This document shows, in pieces, positions 55,701 through 63,704 of a stretch of DNA of 64,000 nt. A program made the translations under genes and the position numbers. Source of the stretch: Flammeovirga agarivorans (lineage in GTDB: Bacteria; Bacteroidota; Bacteroidia; Cytophagales; Flammeovirgaceae); NCBI RefSeq assembly GCF_012641475.1, contig NZ_JABAIL010000003.1:372001-436000 (forward strand), read 5' to 3'. The notes beneath the pieces are model-generated. The model worked only from the letters and a program-made list of their open reading frames with translations. It ran no database searches and was not told the origin of the DNA. Positions within the stretch are counted from its first letter, which is position 1. Each line of letters opens with the position of its first letter.

Positions 55701-56771
55701 GGGGACAAAGGAAGATCGTATTCAACAGGAATTGGCTTAAACTATTCGAAAAGATTAGCTCAATTACATAAAGGTGATCTGCTTGTTCAAAATAATTTGG
55801 AAGGTGAAGGTGCAACATTTACTTTATTGATTCCTGCATTGGATATCTATCAAGAATCTGAGAAAGCCATTAAGGATTATAGTAGTAGAGATACAATCAG
55901 TATTTATGAAGAGGAGAAATTAATCTCATTAATAGAAGACATAAAAGTCAATAACGATGAGATGGATGCTCAGGAAAATATAGCTTTGGTAGTTGATGAC
56001 AACCCTGATATTAGAACATTTATTAAGTCTGTACTTTCTCCAGAATTTACAGTGATTGAAGCTAACAATGGAGAAGAAGGTTTTGAGAAAGCAATTGAAA
56101 CTATCCCTAACATTATCATATCAGATGTGATGATGCCTGAGATGGATGGATTCACTTTTTGTGATAAGATCAAGAAAGATGAAAGAACAGATCATATTCC
56201 TGTAATTTTAACCACTGTATTATCTGAAAATGAAGACCGATTGAAAGGGCTTAAAGTAGGAGCAGATTCATACATACCAAAACCTATCAATCCGGAACAT
56301 CTACTTGTGAGAGTAGAGAAACTATTATCTACTAGAAAAAAACTGATCGAAAAATATGCTCAATATGTAGAAGTACCTAAGGGTGCTGATCAGGATGAAG
56401 ATACAGTGACAGCTACTCCAGAGGTAGTTGAACATCCATTATTAAAAAAGTCTAGAGAAATTATTCTAGAAAATGTGACTAATGAAGATTATGATGTTGA
56501 TGCATTTGCATCAGATCTGGGTTTTAGTAGAACACAATTGTATAGAAAATTCAAAGGAGTATCCAATTTATCAGTGAATAAGTTTATTCGTAAGATTAAG
56601 ATGGAGAAAGCCGCAGAGTTATTAATCGAAGGAGAGTTGAATATTAAACAAGTTACTTATGAAGTAGGTTTCAATGATCTTAAATATTTTAGAAAGTGTT
56701 TCCAAGAACAGTTTGGTGTAACACCGTCCACCTATATTAAAGAACAAAGAGGAGAAGCTCCCTTCAATTAA
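52734..56771 (+). CDS. Hybrid two-component system regulator (HTCS)
   Basis: The protein has 1345 residues: signal peptide; two-component-regulator propeller repeats (about 30-690, with units such as GFLWVASWKGLYRYDG and ILWIGADDGLSAFDG); a Y_Y_Y domain (about 700-760); a membrane helix (about 766-786); a histidine kinase with the phospho-His near 824 in NISHEFKTPLT and ATP-binding NLLSNAFKYTP; a receiver (about 1082-1200) with ISDVMMPEMDG; and an AraC-type DNA-binding domain (about 1240-1340). The periplasmic part normally senses an oligosaccharide from the glycan of the locus and turns on its genes. It follows the sulfatase/GH26 operon and is the most likely regulator of the mannan genes. 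It has no C-tract promoter itself. Confidence 0.95.
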   Translation: MKQLIFLILITVSFQLFAVKENTYDQIQQVTNSPFSTINEIVQDETGFLWVASWKGLYRYDGNSLLSFRQLNDKFLALKINDLKVAKNFLWVSTNHNGIYKINLEDYSYENWSETNGNFITDYSLSITIDAHNNFVWVGTQNYGLVRINPKNNQQKVFDNRSEKDFSTNTVTSVLCSSEKFTLIGTRNGVLMKTDSTQHFQRILEKEITDYVLSIYQDPIGQIWVGDRKGTYKLTRVKNRIEVIKLFDYSTFQFSLSKDAKTLNLSTENGLKQVDIYTQNIASFAVNGEKLSMPVTCSFETNENAIWVGARRKGLFLLSKTTPLITQKENPLNDFNVAVSHLISLGGDRIFFHEWLKGVFYGDSEKIISLKNEILDNASLNALYLDKFNNIWFSIRGKKGVYRFNIEHIDLTNGTIDTIEYIPNLIKKKRYQLITAISGDDKGNVLFGTYTGDIFKYRSLQKTFDTLTFKGGSFCRNKAIHSILVDKNEIWVATGGAGIFKAVNSSGNEISDLKNYTVKEGISSNFSVNLYKSENNILWIGADDGLSAFDGEKFHQFFKNDHSFYSIESIIEDKKGFLWLGTSQGLIRINTSIEDKNYQIFTSNDGLKNHDYFDRAVTKDAQGNLYFGGTQGIDVFLPEKIVTKQNITVPTITAVYLGGEKVAYHHNEFISGRLSDHANIELPYDKNSLAFDFSNLALEHSENVLYAYRLLEHNEHWSVLPKGVNYLEFNELPSGSYTIQIKSTNVEGVWSSKYLQLNVMIDVPFWRHPMAFVIYILVTILGIYFFTHRKLIKAHHLHQLQLDQLELQQQSQLDELKMKLYVNISHEFKTPLTLILGPLANIIRQKKENDPFFEQHILMYNNADRLLKLVNRVINLGKSDQTEIDINVEKANFNAFIQQIQNAFIYEAQRRNIGFEVDNNIGDFECFYDKEIVEDIIFNLLSNAFKYTPSGKKVAVEIDKTGDLISIKVMDQGKGIQEDVIDKIFERYYGDKGRSYSTGIGLNYSKRLAQLHKGDLLVQNNLEGEGATFTLLIPALDIYQESEKAIKDYSSRDTISIYEEEKLISLIEDIKVNNDEMDAQENIALVVDDNPDIRTFIKSVLSPEFTVIEANNGEEGFEKAIETIPNIIISDVMMPEMDGFTFCDKIKKDERTDHIPVILTTVLSENEDRLKGLKVGADSYIPKPINPEHLLVRVEKLLSTRKKLIEKYAQYVEVPKGADQDEDTVTATPEVVEHPLLKKSREIILENVTNEDYDVDAFASDLGFSRTQLYRKFKGVSNLSVNKFIRKIKMEKAAELLIEGELNIKQVTYEVGFNDLKYFRKCFQEQFGVTPSTYIKEQRGEAPFN

Positions 56772-56792
56772 TACTTATATACCAAAGAAATA

Positions 56793-56826
56793 AAAAAAAC
56801 CTTCTTTAAGAAAAGAAGGTTTTTTT
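56793..56826 (+). terminator. Terminator of the HTCS gene
   Basis: CCTTCTTT pairs with AAAGAAGG and is flanked by an A-run and a T-run, just after the stop at 56771. Confidence 0.85.
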
Positions 56827-57113
56827 ATGTCAAAAAGATAGTCACACAACTACATTTCTATTTATTCCTAAATTTGAAATGTATCCGTCTATAGTTAAGT
56901 GGTCACACACGCACTTAATGCCGTGATTTAAGTTGGTGATAATTTTGCCATTGCTAGAGATAAAGAATCTTTGTGCTCTACATTTACTTTATTCAATTAT
57001 GTTTCTTTAATATCTCCTTAAGTAATCATTCAGATCTTATTACTTTTTTCGACAATACCATAGGTATCATCCTGTCTAGAGTTCCCTGAATGCAAACTAA
57101 TAGTGCTTATCTA

Positions 57114-57260
57114 TTAACTACTGGAATATGCGTCGTATTGAATACATTGACCATTATCTTCCGATGTTATCTTCTCAAATTCGGGATGATGTATACTTGC
57201 AATTTCAACAATAGGAACCTCCGAATTAAATAACTGTGATAGAGGTGATAAATAAGCATA
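57114..57260 (-). pseudogene. Possible remnant of a protein-coding gene
   Basis: In the 678-base gap 56772-57449 the minus strand has an open stretch of 48 codons with no start, bounded upstream by a stop. Its translation looks protein-like (LFNSEVPIVEIASIHHPEFE). No family is recognised and no continuation is found in other frames with confidence. It may be the tail of a decayed gene or chance. The rest of the gap, apart from the HTCS terminator, shows nothing. Confidence 0.2.
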
Positions 57261-57449
57261 TTAATACTACTACTGGGATTTAATCATAGTCGGATAAAAG
57301 TTTAATATTAAGATCATTTGATATAACAAAGCTACTGCATTTGACTTTGGTGCAGAGGGGAGGATAGTACAAATAAGGAGGGTGAATTGTGATAGTAATG
57401 GATTATTAAGGGAACGTAGAGGGGTAATTCTGACTTTTTTGGTATTTCT

Positions 57450-57710
57450 TTATCTCGGTACAGCATCTATAAATGAACGCATAACATCCATCCAAAAAGA
57501 TTCCACTTCCTGCGTTTGTTGGAAGTTTACATTCTTCATTAAACGATGGATAAGATCACTAAACTGCTTGGCCCAAAAAGGAGCTGTATCATTTTCTTCT
57601 ATGGTAGCAATAGTCTTTTCTAATAGTGAAAGGTCTTTTTCTTTGATACTATTGAAAAGAGACAATTGTAATTCCTTTTCAAAGGATTGTTCTGTTTGTT
57701 CGTGATTCAT
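57450..57710 (-). CDS. Small hypothetical protein
   Basis: The protein has 86 residues, helical and charged, with no signal peptide or membrane segment (NHEQTEQSFEKELQLSLFNS at the start). A plus-strand frame overlaps it but has a less protein-like composition. Family not recognised. Confidence 0.5.
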   Translation of the reverse strand: MNHEQTEQSFEKELQLSLFNSIKEKDLSLLEKTIATIEENDTAPFWAKQFSDLIHRLMKNVNFQQTQEVESFWMDVMRSFIDAVPR

Positions 57711-57885
57711 TCTTTTTATTTCTATTGAGTGGGTAAAGATATAGCATAGGATTTAGAAAGGAAACTTAGTAGAATATAACAATTATCCCAAGTAATGATC
57801 ATTTATTCCTCCTATCTGAATCATTCTTCAACTTATTTTTTTGCCTAAAACGGTAAATTGAAAAAGAACTAACACCTGTATTGCT

Positions 57886-58521
57886 ATGGAATTTGAAATG
57901 ACCTTTTTGGCATTGAACCGACATAAGTTGAAATACTTCTTTATGACTTGTATGACTGTCGGCTTTCTCGTAAGTGAGTTTTTTTATCTATTCTTTGATT
58001 TCAAAGATGATGATATCACTACGCTACTTTGGAACACACTTTTCTGCTTTTCAATCGGAGTATTCTTCTCTGTATTTATTTTCTTAGTTGTTTACTTTCA
58101 GTGGTACTATATACATCGGCTACGATTTCAACTGTTTAATATTCCTATTGTAAATGATTTGAAATCCATAGGGTTTAACTTCTTTGAGCTAAATAAAGAT
58201 TCAAGTTTCTCTTTTTCTGAGATCCTGTTGAAAGGAGAATGCAATGGGTACAATATCATTGTGGAGGAAAATACCAAAGGGATTCAATTTATGATATATG
58301 CTTCTCACATCTATCCTTTAGATACAAAGGAATTGAATGCCTTCAAAACTGAGTTCAAGCATTTAAACTTAGATCTTGAATTTGCAGGAGTAACGTTTCA
58401 AATTAAGCAAAAGGATTTGAAAGAATATGATGTCAATAGAATCAAAAAAGAACTTATAGAAATAACGGATCTGCTTAAGATAAAAGGGTTTCTTCCTGCT
58501 GAAGAACTAGAATTAGCATAA
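57886..58521 (+). CDS. Membrane protein with two helices and cytosolic domain
   Basis: The protein has 211 residues. Two membrane segments (about 19-38 and 47-72) are followed by a soluble alpha/beta part of about 135 residues (LLKGECNGYNIIVEENTKG). Family not recognised. Met5 is an alternative start. It is convergent with the AraC-type gene at 58543-59517, only 21 bases away. Confidence 0.65.
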   Translation: MEFEMTFLALNRHKLKYFFMTCMTVGFLVSEFFYLFFDFKDDDITTLLWNTLFCFSIGVFFSVFIFLVVYFQWYYIHRLRFQLFNIPIVNDLKSIGFNFFELNKDSSFSFSEILLKGECNGYNIIVEENTKGIQFMIYASHIYPLDTKELNAFKTEFKHLNLDLEFAGVTFQIKQKDLKEYDVNRIKKELIEITDLLKIKGFLPAEELELA

Positions 58522-58542
58522 ATATATCTGTTCTTATTAAAT

Positions 58543-59517
58543 CTATTTTCTAAAGTATTTAGGAGATTTATTATACTCTTTTTTGAAGGCTTTGGAAAAG
58601 TGATTCGCATTGGCAAAACCTGTTGCTACAGCAATATCGGTCATACTATTTTTGGGATCCAGTAACATTCTTTTGGCAAGTAAAAACCGGTGTTTCATAA
58701 GAAACTGATAAGGTGGATATCCAAAGGTAGTCTTAAAATGATTTCTTAAGGTTTGAGCACTCACACCAAATTTTCTACATAACTCTTCTGTACCTACAGG
58801 TTCTGAAATATTTTCCATTAGATAATCTCTTATTTGTAACATCAGGTAACTGTCTGAAGGATGCACTTTTTTGTATCGATTACCTGAATGCTTGATAATT
58901 AACTCATTTATAAAATAGGTAAATAAGAGAAACGAGTGCCCATAAGTAAAACCGGCTTTACCCAATTCCTGCTGTTGTGCCTCAAAGATCTTATGAATTT
59001 GCTCTTCCATTTCGGGAGTCATCAACTCATAGTACATAATTTGCTTTCTCACCAAAAACAGCTGATCAAAAATATCGATCTTCTTTCTAAGAAAAGATTT
59101 CAGTGCATCATAATCAATACGTAAGGACAAGATATGGAAGGGAGTATCTTTAGGCACTAATATATGTTGCTTAGAAAAGTTATTGAAGAGCATTAGACCA
59201 TTGGCTTTATTTTGAGTTACGATCACCACTTTTTTATCGGAGTTAAACGTTAACTGTTGGTGCGTTGCTCTAAAAATAAGATAAGGATCTTCTATTTCTT
59301 CTTCTTCTACGATGATGTCAAAAGGAAGGCAAGTTTCATTGATAAGTAAATCAAACTGACCGATGTCTTTATATAAATAGGAATGTAAGTAGTGTTGACC
59401 TTGCTGATAATGAAACTCGGAGCCATTCCAAGAACCACCACCAAGCTTTTGAAGTAATTGTTGATAAGTTGCAGTTGAAATTTCTTTCCCACTCATCTTA
59501 AAACGAAATACATCCAT
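58543..59517 (-). CDS. AraC-family transcriptional regulator
   Basis: The protein has 324 residues. The C-terminal two helix-turn-helix motifs (about 225-324) show the AraC pattern: VGTEELCRKFGVSAQTLRNHFKTTFG and MTDIAVATGFANANHFSKAFKKEYNKSPKYFRK. The N-terminal 200 residues are a ligand or dimerisation part of unclear type. A one-component regulator; its target and signal are unknown. It is transcribed divergently from the gene at 59633-60214 with a gap of about 115 bases, so that gene is a possible target. Confidence 0.88.
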   Translation of the reverse strand: MDVFRFKMSGKEISTATYQQLLQKLGGGSWNGSEFHYQQGQHYLHSYLYKDIGQFDLLINETCLPFDIIVEEEEIEDPYLIFRATHQQLTFNSDKKVVIVTQNKANGLMLFNNFSKQHILVPKDTPFHILSLRIDYDALKSFLRKKIDIFDQLFLVRKQIMYYELMTPEMEEQIHKIFEAQQQELGKAGFTYGHSFLLFTYFINELIIKHSGNRYKKVHPSDSYLMLQIRDYLMENISEPVGTEELCRKFGVSAQTLRNHFKTTFGYPPYQFLMKHRFLLAKRMLLDPKNSMTDIAVATGFANANHFSKAFKKEYNKSPKYFRK

Positions 59518-59632
59518 AAAATTTGTGCTTTTTGACCTTTTTTATCCCATTTTTTACCTAATAAATATATAAAAAAATATTTTCTTGCAAACAATTAATA
59601 TAGTTAGATATAAAACAAATAAATCAGAGGTT

Positions 59633-60214
59633 ATGCCAATTGCTATTATAACACAGTCTATTATTTCTGCTATTTCAATACCTACAGAAGCAGATAATAT
59701 CAATATACATTTACAATCGGGAGAAGTAGTGTCTATCACTAAATCGGAATGGAAGAAAGGAAAGAAGTATGCTACGGATGACTGCTTTTTCTATATCCGA
59801 GACAAGGAGAAGTTTGAAGTGAAGAAGAGTGACATTGAATATGTACGTTACGAATCTTTAGAAACTTACGATAAGACAGCTGACTTTATGAAGGAGTATG
59901 CGCAGATTCAAGACATGAAAGAAGAGGACCTTATTTACTACAATACAAAAAGGCATAAAAAATCGAGGACCTCACAGACCTTTGCAGTTGGTGCAGCTAC
60001 GATTGGTGTTGTTGCCAACCCATGGTTTATCATTGTGACTCCACTACCATGGACTCAGGCAAGAAATACGATGAAGGGAGTAGATTACGAATACTGTGTG
60101 AGAGGTAAAGAATGGAAAGAAGTAAAAGCCAATCATAAACAGAAGATCAAAGACCTGAAAGCGAAGGCAAAAGAGGAGAAAGAAATGGAAAATATAGAAT
60201 TAGTGAAGTCATAA
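59633..60214 (+). CDS. Hypothetical protein
   Basis: I chose the ATG at 59633 (193 residues), which has CAGAGG close upstream. A longer reading from a TTG at 59585 is less likely. The N-terminal half is beta-rich (INIHLQSGEVVSITKSEWKK). A hydrophobic stretch lies near residues 117-135 (FAVGAATIGVVANPWFIIV), and the C-terminus is a Lys/Glu-rich helix. Family not recognised. It is divergent from the AraC-type gene. Confidence 0.55.
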   Translation: MPIAIITQSIISAISIPTEADNINIHLQSGEVVSITKSEWKKGKKYATDDCFFYIRDKEKFEVKKSDIEYVRYESLETYDKTADFMKEYAQIQDMKEEDLIYYNTKRHKKSRTSQTFAVGAATIGVVANPWFIIVTPLPWTQARNTMKGVDYEYCVRGKEWKEVKANHKQKIKDLKAKAKEEKEMENIELVKS

Positions 60215-60244
60215 TCACATCATATATCTATGTTCGCAGTAAGT

Positions 60245-60283
60245 AGAAGATCCACTATTCATTTAGTTGGATCTTCTTTGTTT
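60245..60283 (+). terminator. Terminator of the hypothetical gene
   Basis: AGAAGATCCA (60245) pairs with TGGATCTTCT (60268), followed by TTGTTTTT. Confidence 0.8.
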
Positions 60284-60574
60284 TTATACTCAATAACTTT
60301 TATTAGCGATTTGATAAAAATTCTCTTTCTATTTTTGTAACAGCAATACCGAATAATAAATAAAGAACTTAACTGGATATATTACCGAGCTAAAATAAAA
60401 CCATATATCCATTTTTATTGAAAATTAGAGATTTTGAGCATTACCCATAGGGTCCAATCATGGATGTTCGAAACCTCTTTTTATTTTGTATTTCACCTTA
60501 GATCAAAAATATTGAGTTGTTAACGATTGCTCAATAGACACGAATAAACTAAATAAATCTAATCTAACATCAAT

Positions 60575-61351
60575 ATGCAAAGCACAAAAAAGCGATTGAT
60601 TACTATTATCTTAATCTTGTTTTCTAGTAGCCTAGTAGTATCCCAAAATATTGAGGAAGAAAAAGTGAAAAGGAAAGACCTTTTTAATAGAGGAATTGAA
60701 AACCGAACATTTGTTCCACAAGGACAATGGTTAGTAGGGTCAACCTTTCAGTATTCTCAGCATGATAATTCCAATTACCAATTTCTTATTATGGAAAACT
60801 GGGACAGTCGAGGTTTTAATTTCCAAGCAAGTCCGTTTTTCGCCTATTTCTTAAAAGATAACTTTGCTATTGGTGGCCGTTTCACTTACAAAAGAAGCGG
60901 AATGGATATGGATCAAATGGATATCATTTTAGACGATGATCTTTCATTTTCAATTAATGGAGCTCACCAAATTTCCCATACATTTTACTCTACTTTCTTT
61001 ATTAGAAATTATCTGAGTTTAGGTAAAAGTAACCGTTTCGGATTATTCAACGAAGTGAGAGTCTCTTATGGCTACGGACAGTCTAAAGAAACAGTAGCAG
61101 GAAGTACACCACAAGAAACTGTCGGAGTATATTCTACTACCAATGAATTTAATATTGGAGTAGCTCCAGGTATGGTGGCATTTATCAACGATATGGTAGC
61201 ATTAGAAGTATCGATAGGTGTACTTGGTTTTACCAATAAATGGATACAACAAACAGAAAATCAAGTAGAAGAGGGCTCTAGAAGAACAAGTAAAGCCAAT
61301 TTTGATATCGACATTTTCTCATTAAATATTGGTTTATCTTTTTATCTATAA
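60575..61351 (+). CDS. Outer-membrane beta-barrel protein
   Basis: The protein has 258 residues with a signal peptide (SSLVVSQ, near 24). Alternating strands such as GQWLVGSTFQYSQHD, FAIGGRFTYKRSG and a terminal LNIGLSFYL (C-terminal aromatic-hydrophobic) fit a small outer-membrane barrel. It forms an operon with the lipoprotein gene 4 bases downstream. Function unknown. Confidence 0.7.
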   Translation: MQSTKKRLITIILILFSSSLVVSQNIEEEKVKRKDLFNRGIENRTFVPQGQWLVGSTFQYSQHDNSNYQFLIMENWDSRGFNFQASPFFAYFLKDNFAIGGRFTYKRSGMDMDQMDIILDDDLSFSINGAHQISHTFYSTFFIRNYLSLGKSNRFGLFNEVRVSYGYGQSKETVAGSTPQETVGVYSTTNEFNIGVAPGMVAFINDMVALEVSIGVLGFTNKWIQQTENQVEEGSRRTSKANFDIDIFSLNIGLSFYL

Positions 61352-61355
61352 TCAC

Positions 61356-62687
61356 ATGAAAAATTTTAAAAAATTAATGCTTTTGACATGTTTGATTATA
61401 GTATCAGCATGTATCAAAAATGATATCCCTTATCCATATATCGTAGGTGAGTTTACTTACTTCACCATTGAAGGGCAAATCGGAGCTTCAGTCATTTCGC
61501 CAGAAGAAAGAAGAGTACAAATACAAGTTTCTTCTGATATGGACCTCGCTAACTTGAAAGTGGATAGCGTAGCATATACAGAAGATGCAATCGTAACACC
61601 AGACCCCTATGAAATTGTGGATTTTACTGTACCAGTAAAGTTTACCATTTCAACGTATCAAGATTACGATTGGGAAGTTAACGTAGTAAAGACTGCTGAA
61701 CCCGTAGTGATTGATTCTGTAGAGATAGAAGGGATGATCTCTTCAACCGTAATTGCAGGAAGCAAAACAGTAAGAGTGATAATGCCAAAGGAAAGTGACT
61801 TATCCAATCTTGGTATTACTTTGTTTGATTATACACCTAGTACGGCATCGGTAAGCCCAGATCCCTACTCATTACAAGATTTTACAAATACAGTCACTTT
61901 CACTTTTAATGAAGATGATCAGTGGTTTTTGGAGGTGACAAAAGAGAATAATGTGGATCCCGAACCTGGAGAACAAGTAGAGTATTCTGATTTTACTACT
62001 TGGTTTTGGGAAGGGAGTGCATCCATTGAAAAAAATCGTTTCTATTTACCGGGAGAGAATATGGGTTCTCCTTGGAGATCTGGTGATAAAGGAGCTGCAG
62101 ATTTAACTTTCAAGACGTACCCTCAAACGGTATTGCCTTACCCATCAATGGAGCAGGCAGACTACGCAGTGTTGGAGACAAAAACTGCTGTAGGTGTCAT
62201 TGCTGCAGGTTCGCTATTTGTGGGTGATATTCAAGGAAGTGGACCTATCAATATTACCACTGATTTTGGTATTCCATTTACAGATAGGCCTATTGGATTT
62301 ACTACTGATGTACAATACAATCCCGAAACCTATGGAGATAATGTCATCGACCAATGTGATATCTATGTCATCTTACAAGTGAGAGAAGGTGAAGGGGAAA
62401 ACGAAAAAAGATACCGATTAGCAACGGGCTGGTACAGATCCTCTAGCGATATGTCTGACTTTACTACTTTAGATCTACCGCTATTGTATGGACAACATCA
62501 AGATTTAGAATCTTATATGATGCCATCGAGTAGTAATAAAGAAATGCCAGAACATGGTTTTTATGAAGATATAACAGCTTCTCCAACACATATTATTATG
62601 GTGTTTGCTTCAAGTGCAGAGGGAGCAAGTTTTAAAGGTGGAATCGGTAGTACACTTAAAGTGAAAGGAATTACCTTAAACTACTAA
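61356..62687 (+). CDS. PCMD-domain-like lipoprotein
   Basis: I chose the ATG at 61356 (443 residues), which gives a lipobox Cys19 (IVSACIKND). A longer reading from 61329 would overlap the gene before. Two short beta repeats of the DUF5018 kind cover about 30-195 (IEGQIGASVISPEERRVQIQ and IEGMISSTVIAGSKTVRVIM). The C-terminal part (205-443) resembles the putative carbohydrate-metabolism domain PCMD, a lectin-like sandwich (TTWFWEGSASIE ... GSTLKVKGITLNY). It is probably a surface or periplasmic binding protein working with the barrel protein upstream. Confidence 0.7.
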   Translation: MKNFKKLMLLTCLIIVSACIKNDIPYPYIVGEFTYFTIEGQIGASVISPEERRVQIQVSSDMDLANLKVDSVAYTEDAIVTPDPYEIVDFTVPVKFTISTYQDYDWEVNVVKTAEPVVIDSVEIEGMISSTVIAGSKTVRVIMPKESDLSNLGITLFDYTPSTASVSPDPYSLQDFTNTVTFTFNEDDQWFLEVTKENNVDPEPGEQVEYSDFTTWFWEGSASIEKNRFYLPGENMGSPWRSGDKGAADLTFKTYPQTVLPYPSMEQADYAVLETKTAVGVIAAGSLFVGDIQGSGPINITTDFGIPFTDRPIGFTTDVQYNPETYGDNVIDQCDIYVILQVREGEGENEKRYRLATGWYRSSSDMSDFTTLDLPLLYGQHQDLESYMMPSSSNKEMPEHGFYEDITASPTHIIMVFASSAEGASFKGGIGSTLKVKGITLNY

Positions 62688-62704
62688 TCCAGAAGAAGTC
62701 AGAA

Positions 62705-62741
62705 CCTGAAACAGTGAATTTTCTACTGTTTCAGGTCTTTT
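62705..62741 (+). terminator. Terminator of the PCMD lipoprotein operon
   Basis: CCTGAAACAGT (62705) pairs with ACTGTTTCAGG (62725), followed by TCTTTTT. Confidence 0.88.
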
Positions 62742-62833
62742 TATAAGAAAAGTACAAAATACACTTTAAATATTGTATTTTTAGATGAATATTACGCCTA
62801 TGTTAAATAAATGTGAACTATTGCTTGTGTAAT

Positions 62834-62841
62834 TATGTTTG
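62834..62841 (+). promoter_or_regulatory. -7 promoter box of the microprotein gene
   Basis: TATGTTTG matches the TAnnTTTG consensus exactly, 84 bases before the ATG at 62926. The expected transcript would run to the terminator at 63032-63053. Confidence 0.45.
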
Positions 62842-62925
62842 TGGCCATATATTGCAGTCGTGATATTAAGTGTGTATAATACTTTTAATAAACGAATCAA
62901 ATAACTTATTAACATTACGACCAAT

Positions 62926-63021
62926 ATGAAAGAAGCATTACTGTTTGCATTTACGACTGTGGTAACTTTGAATGTGATTATATACTTAAAAGATAATCTT
63001 TTAAACAAACAAGAATCTTAA
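62926..63021 (+). CDS. 31-residue membrane microprotein
   Basis: ATG to TAA encodes 31 residues. The stretch LLFAFTTVVTLNVIIYL is a single hydrophobic helix, followed by a charged tail KDNLLNKQES. A consensus -7 box lies 84 bases upstream and a strong terminator begins 10 bases after the stop. This is a complete small transcription unit. The ribosome binding site is weak, as is usual in this phylum. Function unknown; alternatively the ORF is incidental within a small RNA. Confidence 0.5.
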   Translation: MKEALLFAFTTVVTLNVIIYLKDNLLNKQES

Positions 63022-63031
63022 AAAGACATTT

Positions 63032-63053
63032 AAGAGGCGAAAGCCTCTTTTTT
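63032..63053 (+). terminator. Terminator of the microprotein gene
   Basis: AAGAGGC and GCCTCTT with a GAAA tetraloop, then TTTTTT. Confidence 0.88.
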
Positions 63054-63071
63054 ATGCTAGTTACTTTCTAC

Positions 63072-63102
63072 AAAAAGGGCACTCTACCAAGTGCCCTTTT
63101 TT
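63072..63102. terminator. Bidirectional terminator-like hairpin
   Basis: AAAAAGGGCACT pairs with AGTGCCCTTTTTT with a short loop. It starts only 18 bases after the previous terminator. Confidence 0.75.
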
Positions 63103-63284
63103 AATTGATTGACTATAATATTTGTTCTGACCTTAGAAAACTTGTGTGTATGTATTATTTAATGGTACCACAAAGATGCATGGTTTCCCACGTTTTGATT
63201 GGTAAAAAACATAATGAGATTGGTAGATTTTCAACGATTCAAATTCCTAGTATAAAATAGTGACTTACAGAATTTTCAACATAT

Positions 63285-63315
63285 AAAAAAAGTCGATCCA
63301 AAAGGTCGACTTTTT
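63285..63315. terminator. Bidirectional terminator-like hairpin
   Basis: AAAAAGTCGA (63287) pairs with TCGACTTTTT (63306). No open frame accounts for the transcript it would end. Confidence 0.7.
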
Positions 63316-63316
63316 C

Positions 63317-63628
63317 TGCTCGTATTAAAAATGCTTTGTTTTAATGTAATTGTTTAAACTGATGATGTGTAATTTCTTTTGTCTGCTTTAATGTTGTTAC
63401 AATTAGATAAACGCATAACAATTATATCAGGTTTAGTAAAAAATATTTTTTGAGTGGTAAAAAAAAATTCTAAAAAACCGAATTATGAAAGTTTATAACA
63501 GTCTGGTAAAAAATGATCAGTAGAAATCGGAGTATACTATAGTGTAGTTCAATTAATAGTGATTAAAACATACCCAAAAACGATTTTTAGTTTCGATAAT
63601 TTTTTGCCCGTATCGAAAATGCTTTGTT
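63317..63628. repeat. Pair of short direct repeats in a non-coding stretch
   Basis: TGCTCGTATTAAAAATGCTT at 63317 and TGCCCGTATCGAAAATGCTT at 63605 match at 17 of these 20 positions, and the match continues through TGTT. The second copy is also part of a hairpin, TTTCGATA (63591) with TATCGAAA (63611). The gap 63054-63704 otherwise holds terminators and no coding sequence that I can support. Confidence 0.4.
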
Positions 63629-63660
63629 GAGATGATGATAGTTTAAAAAAGATGTATGGA

Positions 63661-63694
63661 ACAGCCTTGGTAGTTTACCAAGGCTGTTTTTTTT
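63661..63694 (+). terminator. Strong terminator without an assigned gene
   Basis: ACAGCCTTGGTA (63661) pairs perfectly with TACCAAGGCTGT (63676), followed by a T-run on the plus strand. The nearest gene is on the minus strand and has its stop just to the right, so this T-run serves an unidentified plus transcript. Confidence 0.8.
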
Positions 63695-63704
63695 ATAGAT
63701 AAAT

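Noticed and set aside
62781-63008. Minus-strand open frame of 75 codons over the microprotein
   Set aside because: Composition and context are poor. The plus-strand reading has a promoter box and a terminator in the right places.
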